DNA from: Phymorhynchus buccinoides
Lineage: Eukaryota > Mollusca > Gastropoda > Neogastropoda > Raphitomidae
DNA: 64,000 bases
Assembly: GCA_017654935.2 (NCBI GenBank)
Contig: CM065691.1
Coordinates: 30,528,844 to 30,592,843 of the forward strand
Direction: 5' to 3'
The translations under genes were made by a program, and so were the position numbers. Below the pieces are notes generated by a model. It was not told the origin of the DNA and ran no database searches. It was given only the letters and a program-made list of their open reading frames with translations. Positions within the stretch are counted from its first letter, which is position 1. The number at the start of each line of letters is the position of its first letter. This document shows, in pieces, positions 1 to 29,919 of this stretch.

Positions 1-1
1 T

Positions 2-535
2 ATTATGCACAAGATATGGTTGACAGCAGCTCATATTCCTGGGAAAGACAATAAAGCGGCTGATAGACAATCGGGAAAACTAAATGTAGACGGTGAATGG
101 AAACTTGATAACATAGCCCTTAAGATGGCTCTGACACAGCTGCATGTGGACCCAACAATAGATATTTATGCATCTAGGCTGAACAAGCAGTTTGATCGAT
201 ATGTAGCATATAGGCCTGACCCGGACTCTTTTGCTATAGACGCTTTCTTGATTTCATGGAAAGATCATATTTGTTATAGTTTCCCTCCTTTCAGTGTCAT
301 CAGTCAAGTACTGCAGAAGATCAGACAAGACAAGGCAGTGGGGGTCATTATTGTTCCCCATTGGACAACACAAGTGTGGTGGCCGGTGCTTATGAAAATA
401 CTGATCCAGGACCCAGTGTATCTAACAGCCAAACGCCTCCTGACGTTACCCAACAGGCCACAAGAGGTTCATCCCTTGACCAAGAAGAAACTAGTACTTC
501 TGGCATGTCATATATCAGAAGTAAGTGCAAGATGA
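2..535 (+). CDS. DIRS pol fragment: end of RT / RNase H region
   Basis: The frame is open at the window edge. It encodes AAHIPGKDNKAADRQSGK, then DIYASRLNKQFDRYVAYRPD, DAFLISWKDHICYSFPPFSV and IIVPHWTTQVWWP. This succession (G-K-x-N-x-x-A-D-x-x-S, D-x-x-A-S-R-x-N-x-Q, AFPPFSLI-like, VP-W-TQ-W-P) is typical of the segment after the reverse transcriptase in DIRS elements. It ends by overlapping the recombinase frame by about 175 bp in another phase, also a DIRS habit. No stop interrupts it. Confidence 0.85.
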   Translation: MMHKIWLTAAHIPGKDNKAADRQSGKLNVDGEWKLDNIALKMALTQLHVDPTIDIYASRLNKQFDRYVAYRPDPDSFAIDAFLISWKDHICYSFPPFSVISQVLQKIRQDKAVGVIIVPHWTTQVWWPVLMKILIQDPVYLTAKRLLTLPNRPQEVHPLTKKKLVLLACHISEVSAR

Positions 536-1494
536 AAGGCCTTTCAAATGTAGCTGTGGATCGGTTTGTTAGTTCATGGAGACCCAACACTCAAGCTTCA
601 TATAACTGCTATATAGAAACATGGAAAAGATATGCAAAACTAAATAATGTTAGCCATCAGTTAGCATCACCCATTGAGGTATCAAACTTCTTAGCTCATT
701 TATTTAAAGAAGGTGCTAGTTACAGTGTGATAAGTACAGCAAGGGGTGCTTTGTCTTCATATTTATCATTAGGAGATGGAGAAAACACAATAGGAAATCA
801 CCATGTCGTCCGTAGAGTTATGAAAGGAGTTTTTGAGAGGAGACCATCATCACCTAAATACAAGGAAACTTGGGATGTTGATCAAGTCTTAACTTATTTG
901 GAATCATTGCCAGTCTTGGAGGAATTGTCTCTTAAAGACCTTACACTACGTACTTGTATGCTTTTGGCATTGTTGACAGCCCAGAGGTGCCACGCCCTGT
1001 ATGCACTGAAACGTTCGGACATTAAACTAAAAGGTGACAAGTGTATTACTTTTTTTTCTTCTGAGAAACAGAAACAATCTAAGCCTGGAGTGCAACTTCA
1101 GCCTGCGGAAATACCAGCGTTTCATAACAATCAAAAACTGTGCTTAGTGTCTCATTTGAGAGTGTACTTGGATAAGACCAAATCATTTGACACAGGACCT
1201 CAACTTTTTAAAGCGATCCGCAAACCACACTTGCCTGTGAGTAGGGATACTTTTTCGCGTTGGGTGAATTTGGTTCTTGCATATGCAGGTATAAACACTG
1301 AAGTATTTTCGGCGCATAGCACTAGGAGTGCATCGACCTCAGCAGCTGAGAAAAGAGGACTACCCTTAGATACAATTATGAAGAGTGCTGGGTGGAATAG
1401 TGACAAGACTTTTGTGAAGTTTTATAAAACAAAAGCTGAACAAGCTAACACTACTTTCAGCCAAACGATCTTGGACAGCTTTGTGAAGCAGTGA
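361..1494 (+). CDS. DIRS tyrosine recombinase
   Basis: 377 residues from the first ATG; the true start is uncertain because the N-terminal part overlaps pol. An N-terminal SAM-like domain (about 65-160: SWRPNTQASYNCYIETWKRY) is followed by the catalytic domain. Catalytic residues are visible: Arg 209 in AQRCHAL, His 319 and Arg 322 in AHSTRSAST, and Tyr 355 in FVKFYKT. The frame is intact to TGA, so the element may be recent. In this family the enzyme integrates a circular intermediate without making a target-site duplication. Confidence 0.92.
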   Translation: MDNTSVVAGAYENTDPGPSVSNSQTPPDVTQQATRGSSLDQEETSTSGMSYIRSKCKMKGLSNVAVDRFVSSWRPNTQASYNCYIETWKRYAKLNNVSHQLASPIEVSNFLAHLFKEGASYSVISTARGALSSYLSLGDGENTIGNHHVVRRVMKGVFERRPSSPKYKETWDVDQVLTYLESLPVLEELSLKDLTLRTCMLLALLTAQRCHALYALKRSDIKLKGDKCITFFSSEKQKQSKPGVQLQPAEIPAFHNNQKLCLVSHLRVYLDKTKSFDTGPQLFKAIRKPHLPVSRDTFSRWVNLVLAYAGINTEVFSAHSTRSASTSAAEKRGLPLDTIMKSAGWNSDKTFVKFYKTKAEQANTTFSQTILDSFVKQ

Positions 1495-1623
1495 CAGAAC
1501 CAGCCTGGATGACAATGATCTGACTGTTGATGGAACATAATTATAGAGGTACAGTCACCTCTTAAGAGGTAAGATAAGGCAGTTGTGTCTTCAGCAGTTC
1601 TTAAACTACTTATAAATTTTATA

Positions 1624-1994
1624 TTGCAAGTTCTCTAAACCTATATATAAAGTCTCAATGTACTTACCACGTAAGCTGTTACTAAGTGAGTAATAATTAA
1701 CTAATTAAATGAGCTTACGGGTAAGTGACATTTAATTGGGATTATTATGAGGTTAGTAACAGGTAGTGGTAGTACATTCCCACCCTGTTGCTCGCGTCTG
1801 ATGATTCCAGGGTTTCCCTCCCTGTAAGCTCCTTTGTCGGCTTAGAGAACTTGCAATTAGCTAAATACTGACCAGCCTATCTTCTGGCGCGAAACTGCAA
1901 CACTCACTCAATGCACTACCACTACCTGTTACTAACCTCATAATAATCCCAATTAAATTTCACTTACACGTAAGCTCATTTAATTAGTTAATTA
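1624..1994. repeat. DIRS terminal palindrome (inverted repeats)
   Basis: 1691-1771 is the reverse complement of 1914-1993, with a few mismatches; the shared core includes GGGATTATTATGAGG and GTAACAGGTAGTGGTAGT. Further in, ATTGCAAGTTCTCTAA (1624-1640) pairs with TTAGAGAACTTGCAAT (1842-1857). Nested inverted blocks after the recombinase correspond in position to the internal complementary region and right terminal repeat of DIRS elements. The exact division cannot be drawn without the left end. Confidence 0.75.
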
Positions 1995-2205
1995 ACCGTG
2001 TAATAGCTGTCTCTTCCAGGGATCGCCTGGCCCAGCTCTGGAGGTGCCCATGGTTTACACGGCCTCCTTTGAACACACCGTAGCAATTACAGTATGGTTA
2101 ACAGGTAATAACTGCACCTTCGTAATAACAATACAATTAACGCGTAATAACTACACCGTCACTTCTAGGGCCCGCCTGGAAGATACAAAGGACCCACAGC
2201 GAGAT
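1995..2205 (-). pseudogene. Degraded partial exon-8 copies of gene A next to the DIRS element
   Basis: The minus strand reads FKGGRVNHGHLQSWARRSLE, matching the outermost units of the exon-8 array in gene B (33297-33486) base for base over most of its length, including the two eroded units. The metal-ligand Asp is Asn here. It starts where the palindromic end of the DIRS element stops, so the retroelement seems to have landed inside the array of gene A. Confidence 0.8.
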
Positions 2206-2221
2206 ATAGGCTTATATAACA

Positions 2222-2866
<645 letters not shown>

Positions 2867-3518
2867 TGAGTTACAATGTGTTACGAAGATTAATCGGTAG
2901 GCTATAAACAAAAAACAACCGTTCCAGGTGGTGATTGTAGTCAGTCCGCCCCACTGGAGGATCCAAAACAAGGTCAAAACAATAACAGGAGTGACGTACA
3001 GTGCTTTAATGCATTGTGAAAGTGCAAACCGACCTTTGTTGCTAGGTTTCTTGCATTCATAAATGTTGTGTTTGATTTTGAGAATTTCAAACGCAGTAAT
3101 TATTTCCCCATCTTCTCCCTTCTTCTTCTTCTTCTTTGTGTTTTTTGGTTTGTTTTGTTTTTCCTTCTTGCTCTTATCATAATTTGAGTACAAACCATTC
3201 CACTTGCCTTGTACGTTTATTCACTCCTTTCAGCTTATTGTTAATAATGATAATCTCTACTTTAAGCCTTGCGTTCTTGTTTACTTTCTTTGATAATCTT
3301 GGAACTGTTCGGGTGGTTTGTTTTACAAGAAGTATTCTTGTTAAGAATGGCAGTAGTTATGTGTTGTATTTTGCCAGCCGCCATATTGTACATTATAATG
3401 GTAAAAGTGGGCTTATTACAAGCTTCAAGCTCAGTTGTTGATGCCATTATTCTCTCTTTGGGTGAAATGTTATATGTGTGTTGTTGGTTCATAAAATATA
3501 ACAAATTAATGAAACCAA

Positions 3519-3640
3519 AGTGCAAACCCGACTAGACCGACGCGTAACAAACACACTGACCGACACATGTGAGAGGCTCGAAACCTGCCTGTGTAGCTCT
3601 CCCCCCCCCCCCCCCCCCCCCCCCCCACTTCCCTATTCCC
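3519..3640. repeat. Short dispersed repeat with poly-C end
   Basis: AAGTGCAAACCCGACTAGAC through AAACCTGCCTGTGTAGCTCT and a C run (3599-3626). It matches 6580-6690 (CGAAACCTGCCTGTGTAGCT) in the same orientation. Family unknown. Confidence 0.55.
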
Positions 3641-4172
3641 CTGGGGGCCGTTTCACAAGGGCTAACGTTACGTAGCGTGAGCGCAAATCGGCAAAAACGG
3701 TACTAAGAAACACCTCTTTTGCCGACGTTTGTCGAAAACGTTTTGTGGCTGCTATCGAGGTAGCAAGCGACAAACTATTTGAAGGATCATGGGAAATATC
3801 AATACTTTCGGCTTTTTTTTAATATCTCGCGTGACGAGACTTGAACTTTAAAAATGGAAGACCAAAACAACAAGCTTGCCACAGCAAATATTCTTTAGTC
3901 TATCGTGAACAAATACGGGATGATTTTAGCAAATTAAACAAACGCAAGTGTTTTTGAGTGCTCTTTCTTCATTTTTCATCATGTTAGATGGCATAATATA
4001 GTGCACATTTCATTTTCTGCACACAAATAGACGTGGGTGAAATCGAAAACTTTGTACAAACTGACAGAGAGGTATGATTTATCTCCCTTATGATAGCAAA
4101 CCTTTTTCTCTCTCTCCCAAAAATGAAGAGTAAGCTTAAAGAGTTATCTGACCTTAGCAAACGTTTAGGGTG
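3640..4172. other. No gene recognised
   Basis: Intron 7 of gene A between a C tract and a hAT-like element. Only short unrelated open frames, no splice-consistent coding signal and no clear repeat match inside the window. Confidence 0.5.
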
Positions 4173-4180
4173 TTTCTTAG

Positions 4181-4649
4181 TAGAGGTGGGGGGAAAAAAC
4201 GGTTTGAACCGAACAACCGGTGCTAAGCTTTCGCGGTTCGAAAAACCGGTTCGAGTTGCTGTGAACCGGTTTTTTAACTGCAAACTGAAAGTAAGTTTTT
4301 CTTAGAATAACGCATTCTTTTCGAAAAACAACACTGATTCTCAGCGCAGATTGGGTGTTTGTAAACCAAGAGTAGCTGTTTCCAGTTTGTGGTGGTGTAT
4401 GGCTTTGACTTTGACTGAGTGTTGAGTTGAGTGTCTGTGTGTCATAAGTCTTTATTGGATGTGTGCGCGTGCGTGCGTGTGTGTGTATGAATATTCTGAC
4501 AAATAAATATTTGTTTGTATAGGTGAAACTAGTGATTCGAGTACTGGTTAAAAAAACCGGTTCGGTAAAAACCGGTTCGGTAAAACCGGTTCGAAGAGGG
4601 AAAACCTGTTTAAAACCGGTTCGGATTTTTGAACCGGTTCTCAACTCTA
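4181..4649. mobile_element. hAT-like MITE rich in AACCGGTT motifs
   Basis: 469 bp between perfect 8-bp direct repeats TTTCTTAG (4173-4180 and 4650-4657). The ends are inverted: TAGAGGTGGG on the left and CTCAACTCTA on the right. Both ends carry several ACCGGTT/AACCGGTTC motifs in inverted arrangement. An 8-bp duplication and a TAGAGGTGGG-like end fit hAT elements. It has no transposase frame. Confidence 0.85.
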
Positions 4650-4691
4650 TTTCTTAGGCCCCTTTTGGCGTAAGCGTTATTCGCACGGCGA

Positions 4692-4956
4692 CCCTTAACC
4701 CTAACCCTATAAGACGGGGAAACGCAATGAACCACGGCTGTGACAAATGGCGCCGTGTACTGCAATACATAGGGGGGGGGGGGGGGTCCTATTACATAAT
4801 GGCCTAGGGTTAGGGATAGGGTTAGTATTCCAAAAAGGTTATTAGCTAAAAAGGTTCATAAAATACAGCTTTGTGTTTGGCAAGAAAGGCAAAAACGGGA
4901 AAATGAAATTAACCGAGAAATGCAGGGGGGGGGGGGGGCACATCTTGAACTTTACC
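4692..4956. mobile_element. Telomere-motif foldback element, truncated copy
   Basis: The right part matches the elements at 23833 and 55686: CCTAACCC tract, loop with AAACGCAATGAACCACGGCT, GGGTTAG tract, TAGTATTCCAAAAAGG and the end GGCACATCTTGAACTTTACC with a G run. The left arm is mostly missing. Confidence 0.75.
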
Positions 4957-4959
4957 ACA

Positions 4960-4962
<3 letters not shown>

Positions 4963-4998
<36 letters not shown>

Positions 4999-5000
4999 TA

Positions 5001-5048
<48 letters not shown>

Positions 5049-5190
5049 CGTGTGCGTTCGTGAGAGTGTGTGTGTCTATGCGCACATGCGTGGGTAGTAC
5101 GTGCATACGTGCGTGCGCGCGCGCGCGCGCGTGTGTGTGTGCGTGTGCGTGTGCGTGTGCGTGTGCGTGCGCGCGCGTGTGCGTGTGGTA
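4963..5190. repeat. Compound GA/GT/GC microsatellite
   Basis: GA units, then GT units, then alternating GC/GTGC tracts. Confidence 0.95.
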
Positions 5191-5478
5191 CACGTTTGCT
5201 TGCATGCCTATTACACTAAACGGCGGTGCAGCTAAGGAGGCGAAAGAGTTGGGTGAAGATAATAGGAAAGAACTGGAACTTACTTTAGAAAGGACTGTGT
5301 AGGTGGAGTTATCGTCCTTAGCCTTTGATAGCAGGTGTCATTCCTTTTCGAGGCCTTTCCTTAGCATTGCGAAACTCGCTCTGTCTCTGTCTCTGTCTCT
5401 CTCTTGCGAAGATTTCCCATTGTTACCCCTTCCCACATGATATGGATAGATGGCCTGGTCATTAAACAGTTGTTCATT

Positions 5479-5760
<282 letters not shown>

Positions 5761-5762
<2 letters not shown>

Positions 5763-6460
5763 CAACAACAACACCGCGCTCCAAAAATAGATTTTGCCTT
5801 TTATTTGACAAAGGGAAGTAATATAGGCTGATAGACTGACCTCCCTTGGGACGGCCAGAAGCGCTCATTGACTCCATTTTGAAAATCTGAAACTTGAATC
5901 TACTAAAGTGCATGTATTTAGTTGACCCGTTGTTAGTGGTGTTTATGTCAACCCATTATTACTATTAGGCCTTACTAGTGTTTGTGCCTCATTTCCGAAA
6001 TGCTTGCGTGTCCTATAAAGTATACACAATCACCTATCTCTTCCCCTGTATTTAAAAGTATGATGACATCAGGCTGTTGAAAATCACTGTCTCCTGCACT
6101 CTGAGTTTGCATTGGCACGTGTGTGGTAAACAATACGCATGTCAACTCTTTTAGCACGTTCACCCGAGACATGACTTTACACTCCTAAAAAAAAAGCCAA
6201 AGGCATTCGTTGTCAAGCACCCTGCCTTGTGTTTGTCTGCTTTTAGAGCTTATGTCACTGTTTCTTCCATTGAAGCAAAGGGTATGCATGCACACTCGAA
6301 AAAATAGTTACTCCCCTTTTGTCGGTTGAGATGCAACGGACAACCAAGAATGTACCAACAAAACATACATGGCGCTGGAAGAGTTAGATCTGGTACTACA
6401 CATACATCCCGATTATCCGCGTGGAAATAACCAATAAGTAAAAGAAAGAAGGAAAACATA
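5761..6460. other. Intronic sequence without recognisable gene
   Basis: Intron 7 of gene A. Short unrelated frames only. About 6470-6560 has a weak resemblance to the GGCCG-ended MITEs at 17586 and 57409 (TTTCCCCTAATCCGTTATAC, CGCGCGGAAAATCCGG). Confidence 0.45.
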
Positions 6461-6976
6461 AGCGCACGTATATCCGTATTTCCCCTAATCCGTTATACTC
6501 TTTCGTTTACTCATTGATTATTTGCGCGCGGAAAATCCGGATGAACTGTGTACCAGGCCTAAAAGCTTTAAAAGTAGAAATGCACTGTGACAGTGCAGAC
6601 CCGTCCAGACTGATGCGTAACACACCGACTGACATATGCGCTAACCTCGAAACCTGCCTGTGTAGCTGTTCCACCCCCTCCCCCAGTCATTCGGACATTA
6701 GCTTTATACTGCAGTATTACGTGTTGAAATTCTATGGTCTCTATGGATTATTCCCGACATCAATTGTCGAGACGTTTTCTTGGCCGAGAGCAGGTATATA
6801 GGCCTATATTGTAGGAATAGCATTCTCTACAATAAAGACATGTGAACCTATGTTTTCCAACAGTATAATATATGCCTTTTTCTTTCTTTTTTTCTATTAT
6901 CTGAAGGGTATATTATTCGGACACGGGAGAAAGGGAAAACAAAATAACAATGATAACAAGAGTGTAGATGTTATAC

Positions 6977-24398
<17,422 letters not shown>

Positions 24399-25094
24399 CT
24401 TGATGAGAAGGGAGGAAAGACATGCACACGTCGTTAACAAAGGGCGAATGTTCCGTTGACAAAGAGGCGAGCCTTAAGACAATAAAGCCTATCTGCTCCC
24501 TACTCTATAGCTAACACTGTGGACGCTACCACCAGCTGGCATACTACACACGATACACCTCTGTGAATGGTTTTAACAAAGCCTGAAATTATACAAAGAG
24601 TTCGCACTCCGCGGCTGACTGAAGCCGGTTTTTGTTTTAACTCCCAGCCTTTCACCTACACTACATGTGGGGATCGTTGTGAACTCACTCACTCACTGCC
24701 TCTTGTCACCATACTTCATACTTAATTCCCACCTTCCACCTTTTTTGTTCACCTTCCAGGTGGGAAGTAAGAAAGTTGGCTTCATTCTTTGCAAGTTTTT
24801 GTAGGCTGCGAAGTATATAATCACTCTTTGTGACATTTAGGCTTTTTGATGGTTTGATCCGCCTTACCCACTGCAGTCTGTCTGAACCGACTAGAAAAGA
24901 TGACGACACGACAACCATTTGGGTCATATGTAATAAGTGCCTTCCTCTATACCTTTTCCTCCTAATACTCTTTGCCCCCACCCCTCCCCCTTCTCATCCC
25001 CTCCCCTTTCTCACCCCCTCCCCTTTCTCACCCCCTCCCCATTCTCAACTAAGATAAAAGCTTATAGTTGCATTGAAAAAACGGACGCGAGAGG

Positions 25095-25097
<3 letters not shown>

Positions 25098-25162
<65 letters not shown>
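25098..25162. repeat. (CT)n microsatellite
   Basis: About 32 CT units followed by C-rich sequence. Confidence 0.95.
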
Positions 25163-25163
<1 letters not shown>

Positions 25164-25547
25164 CCCCACCCACCCCTCTCTCACTCAGTGCCAGAATAGT
25201 GAAAATATATTTTGGAACATTTTGCAATGTTAATATAGATATGACCGGAAGTTGTGAATTGCGGTTTTGCACGCGTATTTTTTTATATTTTTTAATGCAA
25301 CCCTGCCTCCTTCCTCCTGTCTTTAACCGTACTGTATTATACTCATCGACCCTTATTAGCCAAACTCGGTGACACAAACTGTTTTTTTCCAATAGAACGA
25401 CCTTTATGCAATAGTAGCCATTTACATTGACTCACGCAATATCTTTCCTTTCCTTTCTCCTTCCCTTCTTCTTCCCTCCACATTGCTTTCCTCTTCTTCC
25501 TGCTTCAGCAAACTTTTAGACTGATGGCGAGAGAATTTTTGCTTTAA

Positions 25548-25779
25548 CCCTTTCACCGCCAGTCATTTTTCAGCTAAAAAAATACCATTAAACTTAACTG
25601 GGTAGAGAGAGAAAAGTTATCTGCAATATTGGGAATTCCTCTGTGACATGTTTCTAATTAGTCATATCCTTACCTCCAAAATGAAGAAAATAGGGTCTCG
25701 AATAGCAGGCCCTGATTTGATGCATTTTAGTTACATGGGTGTTAAATGGTGCATAAATGCGACATTGGCGGCGAAAGGG
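25548..25779. mobile_element. piggyBac-like MITE, copy 2
   Basis: CCCTTTCACCGCCA ... TGGCGGCGAAAGGG between TTAA at 25544-25547 and 25780-25783. It is intergenic, upstream of gene A. Confidence 0.88.
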
Positions 25780-25982
25780 TTAAAGGCTGTCCAGTACTAC
25801 AAGCTCCTCTGACCGACTTCAATACGAACGAAGAAGCAACCAACATAGAAAAAAACAACCTTCAACTACCTTGAGTACCTCCTGTGTTTAACAAAAAAAT
25901 AGAGAAGAAGATTCCAGCTTTATTTGTGAGGAAAATCAGACTATGTTTTGTCTAACTGCAACGTACAACATATACAACATAT

Positions 25983-26168
25983 TGAGTGACCATGTGTCGA
26001 CCATGCTCTGAGCCAGGAAGTAAAAATAGTAATGGAACTTTTAGCATCTGGTCTTTCCTTATAGACTTTTATTGCTGAGTGACCATGTGTCGACTATGCT
26101 CTGAGCCAGGAAGTAAAAATAGTAATCGAACTTTTAGCATCTGGTCTTTCCTTATAGACTGTTATTGT
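25983..26168. repeat. 93-bp tandem duplication
   Basis: TGAGTGACCATGTGTCGACC / ...GACT begin units at 25983 and 26076; the two differ at only a few bases. Confidence 0.9.
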
Positions 26169-26375
26169 TTTTATTACAAGTAAAGAGGTAAAATTAAAAA
26201 CAAAAACTGGTACTGCCTGACAACCGTAACAGTGCAAAAATAAATAAACAAAAATCAGTTGATGGATGCAAATTTATGTCAAAATGGCATGTGACTTTGT
26301 CTTGCAGTATGTCTGGTTTATGTCTTGCAGTGTGTCTGGTTTAAGTCCTACAACTCTCATACTATTTCGTATATA

Positions 26376-26792
26376 TGTGACCCAGCACCACGAAAGGGAC
26401 ATTAAGTCGCTGGGCTAATTTCTCACAACAGGCTTGCAAAGTCAAAAATATCATTTTTGTTGTTGTCAATTTTGAGTTATGGGTATGTTCGTGTTCTCTA
26501 ACATCTTATCTTTCATATTTATAAAGGATAATCTTTACTATATTCTCTAAATTGTCTTATAAGGGAGTAGGTTAGTGCATTTTCTGCAGCTAGGCTAGAT
26601 TTTAGACTGTGTTTAATTACAATGACCGACGCTCACCCTACTAAATTTAAATGCTCATAACTCTGGAACGGAAAAAGATACAAGAATGGTTCTTGTATCA
26701 TTAGAAAGATACTTGTCTGAAGTTTTCAAATGTATAATTTTCTCAGAATGGTCAGTTTGACACTTAATGTGCCTTTCGTGGTGTTGGGTCAC

Positions 26793-26793
<1 letters not shown>
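26376..26793. mobile_element. 418-bp MITE with TGTGACCCARCACCACGAAA ends
   Basis: Terminal inverted repeats of about 22 bp with one mismatch (TGTGACCCAGCACCACGAAA at left; TTTCGTGGTGTTGGGTCACA at right), flanked by TATA on both sides. AT-rich inside, no frame. Superfamily not certain; TA duplication would fit Tc1/mariner-like. Confidence 0.85.

Positions 26794-26796
<3 letters not shown>

Positions 26797-26866
<70 letters not shown>
26797..26866. repeat. (TA)n microsatellite
   Basis: About 35 TA units directly between the 418-bp MITE and a palindromic array. Confidence 0.95.
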
Positions 26867-26871
<5 letters not shown>

Positions 26872-27235
26872 CGTGTTGTAACATTTTGCACAGAAAGCCT
26901 GCGGCAAAATGTTACAATTTTGTTAGAATTGTAACATTTTGCGCGAGGCGCCCGGGGCGCCAACAGTTTTTGTTACAATTGTAACATTTTGCGCGAGGCG
27001 CCCACCTTTGTAACAATTGTAACATTTTGACGCGTTGTAACATTTTGCCCGGGGCGCCTCGCGCAAAATGTTACAATTCTAACAAAATTGTAACATTTTG
27101 CCGCAGGCTTTCCGTGCAAAATGTTACAACGCGTCAAAATGTTACAATTGTAACATTTTGCGCGAGGAGCCCCGGGCACCTCACGCAATTTGCTACAATT
27201 GTAACATTTTGCCGCGTTGTAACATTTTGCGCTGC
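26867..27235. repeat. Palindromic array built on TTGTAACATTTTG
   Basis: The 13-mer TTGTAACATTTTG or its inverse, allowing small variation, occurs more than a dozen times. 26878-26956 reappears inverted at about 27046-27126, including GCCTGCGGCAAAATGTTAC and GCGCGAGGCGCC. Many neighbouring copies form perfect AAAATGTTACAATTGTAACA palindromes, so strong hairpins or cruciforms are expected. Confidence 0.88.
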
Positions 27236-27374
27236 CACAGTGTGCCTTAGTATACCCCCCCCCCCCCCCCCCCTCACCTCACGTTTCCCATTACCCTCTT
27301 TCCCCCCGATTTTTGTGTGCATGCCTTACTTAGATTTTGTTGTTTGAAGTTTTATTTGAATCTTGTTTATTATT

Positions 27375-27455
27375 TTTCCCCCAGAGCTGGGTGGAAAAAA
27401 GCTGTCATTGCTTATCTCATGTTCCCTGGTTAAATAAAATTTCGTTTTTCGTTTT
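27375..27455 (+). mobile_element. Retroelement 3' end, same family
   Basis: GAGCTGGGTGGAAAAAAGCT, CTTATCTCATGTTCCCTGG, TAAATAAAATTTCG. Confidence 0.55.
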
Positions 27456-28648
<1,193 letters not shown>

Positions 28649-28651
28649 GAC

Positions 28652-28994
28652 CAGCCGCCGTGGTGTAGTGGTTAGCGTCGCGGACTACTGGCTGGGAGGT
28701 CTTGGGTTCGAATCCCATCAGAGGCGAGGGTTTTTTCGGTCCTGGACCGACTCCTACCCAGAGTGAGTGGCTATGGGCTCAATGGGAAGACTGAAACCAC
28801 ACAGTCGAGCTTCATCCGCTTAACGGATGCGATTCTGAGAGTGTTTCTCTAATTTCAAGACCAACACTGCAGGTGTCTGTAGTTCTCGGGCCTGGTTAAC
28901 GCCGGGATATCATTATGAAAGGAAGCTTATAATACAGCCCTGTCATGCAGTCTCAGACCGATACGGAACTCCATAGCATCATCATCATCATCGT
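28652..28994 (+). mobile_element. SINE family 2 with tRNA head and (ATC)n tail
   Basis: Head GCCGCCGTGGTGTAGTGGTT (A-box region) and GGTTCGAATCCCATC (B box), body with CTGGACCGACTCCTACCCAG and GCGATTCTGAGAGTGTTTCT, tail CATCATCATCATCATCG. The head could be mistaken for a tRNA gene, but it lacks a properly paired acceptor stem and continues into the SINE body. Confidence 0.78.
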
Positions 28995-28999
28995 TGTCA

Positions 29000-29485
29000 T
29001 CCGCCTCATTTCCGTCAATCATTAAAAAGAAAAAAATGTCTCAAATTCTGTGGCTTTGCATGCCCTGCTCTCATTGTGACCTCAGCTTCGGTTTCCAATT
29101 CAGTCTGTGCCTTGTTGCGTTCGGGTCAAAGTCATGGGGATCAGTGTGTTCTGGGGAGCGACTGAGAGAATAGTGTCGTCAGAAGGGAGCTTAGTAGGTG
29201 GTGTCCTGCACAGGCTCCGCTGAACTCCACTGAGGTGACTCAGCAGCAGTGCAGTGTCTCCTCGGTTGGATGCCTCCTGACGGCCTAATATAGATTCGCT
29301 CCCGGATTCTGCGACTTGAACAAGCCATGCAGCTGCAAATTTGGATTCGGAATGAGCGGCGTGGGAGCAACGCCACTGTACGACCCAGAAGATGGGACAG
29401 CAAAAAACGAGAACTGTGTGATATTGTCCATAAGAGTCAATGGGTGCAACGTCAAAAAGTCACAAAAATAGTCATTAGTAGTCAG
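29000..29485. other. Intergenic, no feature assigned
   Basis: Short frames on both strands with no recognisable family. Not repeated elsewhere in the window as far as can be seen. Confidence 0.4.
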
Positions 29486-29488
29486 TAG

Positions 29489-29604
29489 TAGAGTGGCACA
29501 GTGGTATCGCGTTCGCTTCGTGTCAAGTAAACCCGAGTTCGAACCTGGGTACAGGGGATTTTTTCCTCTCATTCTGCACTAGGCCTTAACGGTCTGAACG
29601 TGGA

Positions 29605-29635
<31 letters not shown>

Positions 29636-29864
29636 CGTGTGTCCATGCACTTAGCATACGTTAAACCCTGTGGCAACGAAAAAGTTGTCATTTGGTAAAA
29701 ATTTACCCCCCCTCCCTCATCAGTGGCCAAAATCGCATGCAAAAATTAAAAAAAAAAAAAAAACAATTGGGTGGCGCGCCTCTGGCAGCGACGCGCTCTC
29801 CAGGTGGGAGCAACCCGAATTTCACAGAGGCGCCTCTGTGACTATAAAGTACCTAATAATAATA

Positions 29865-29896
<32 letters not shown>

Positions 29897-29919
29897 CTAA
29901 TAATAATAAATAATAAATT
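29489..29919 (+). mobile_element. SINE family 1, full length with (AAT)n tail
   Basis: GAGTGGCACAGTGGTATCGC head, B box GAGTTCGAACCTG, central block, poly-A stretch (29749-29763), CACAGAGGCGCCTCTGTG, and a long AAT-rich tail from 29856. Confidence 0.9.

Larger units (their letters stand above)
1..1994 (+). mobile_element. DIRS-type retroelement, 3' part
   Basis: The window opens inside a tyrosine-recombinase retroelement. It shows the end of an RT/RNase H frame (to 535), an overlapping recombinase frame (361-1494) and a terminal palindromic region (about 1624-1994). No LTR or poly(A) tail is seen, as expected for this class. It sits in intron 7 of gene A. Confidence 0.88.

Noticed and set aside
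26867..27235. CRISPR-like array
   Set aside because: Repeats alternate in orientation with no uniform spacers, in an animal genome.
28652..28725. Possible tRNA gene (A and B boxes present)
   Set aside because: No paired acceptor stem, and the sequence continues into a SINE body with an ATC tail. The same reasoning applies to the SINE family 1 heads.
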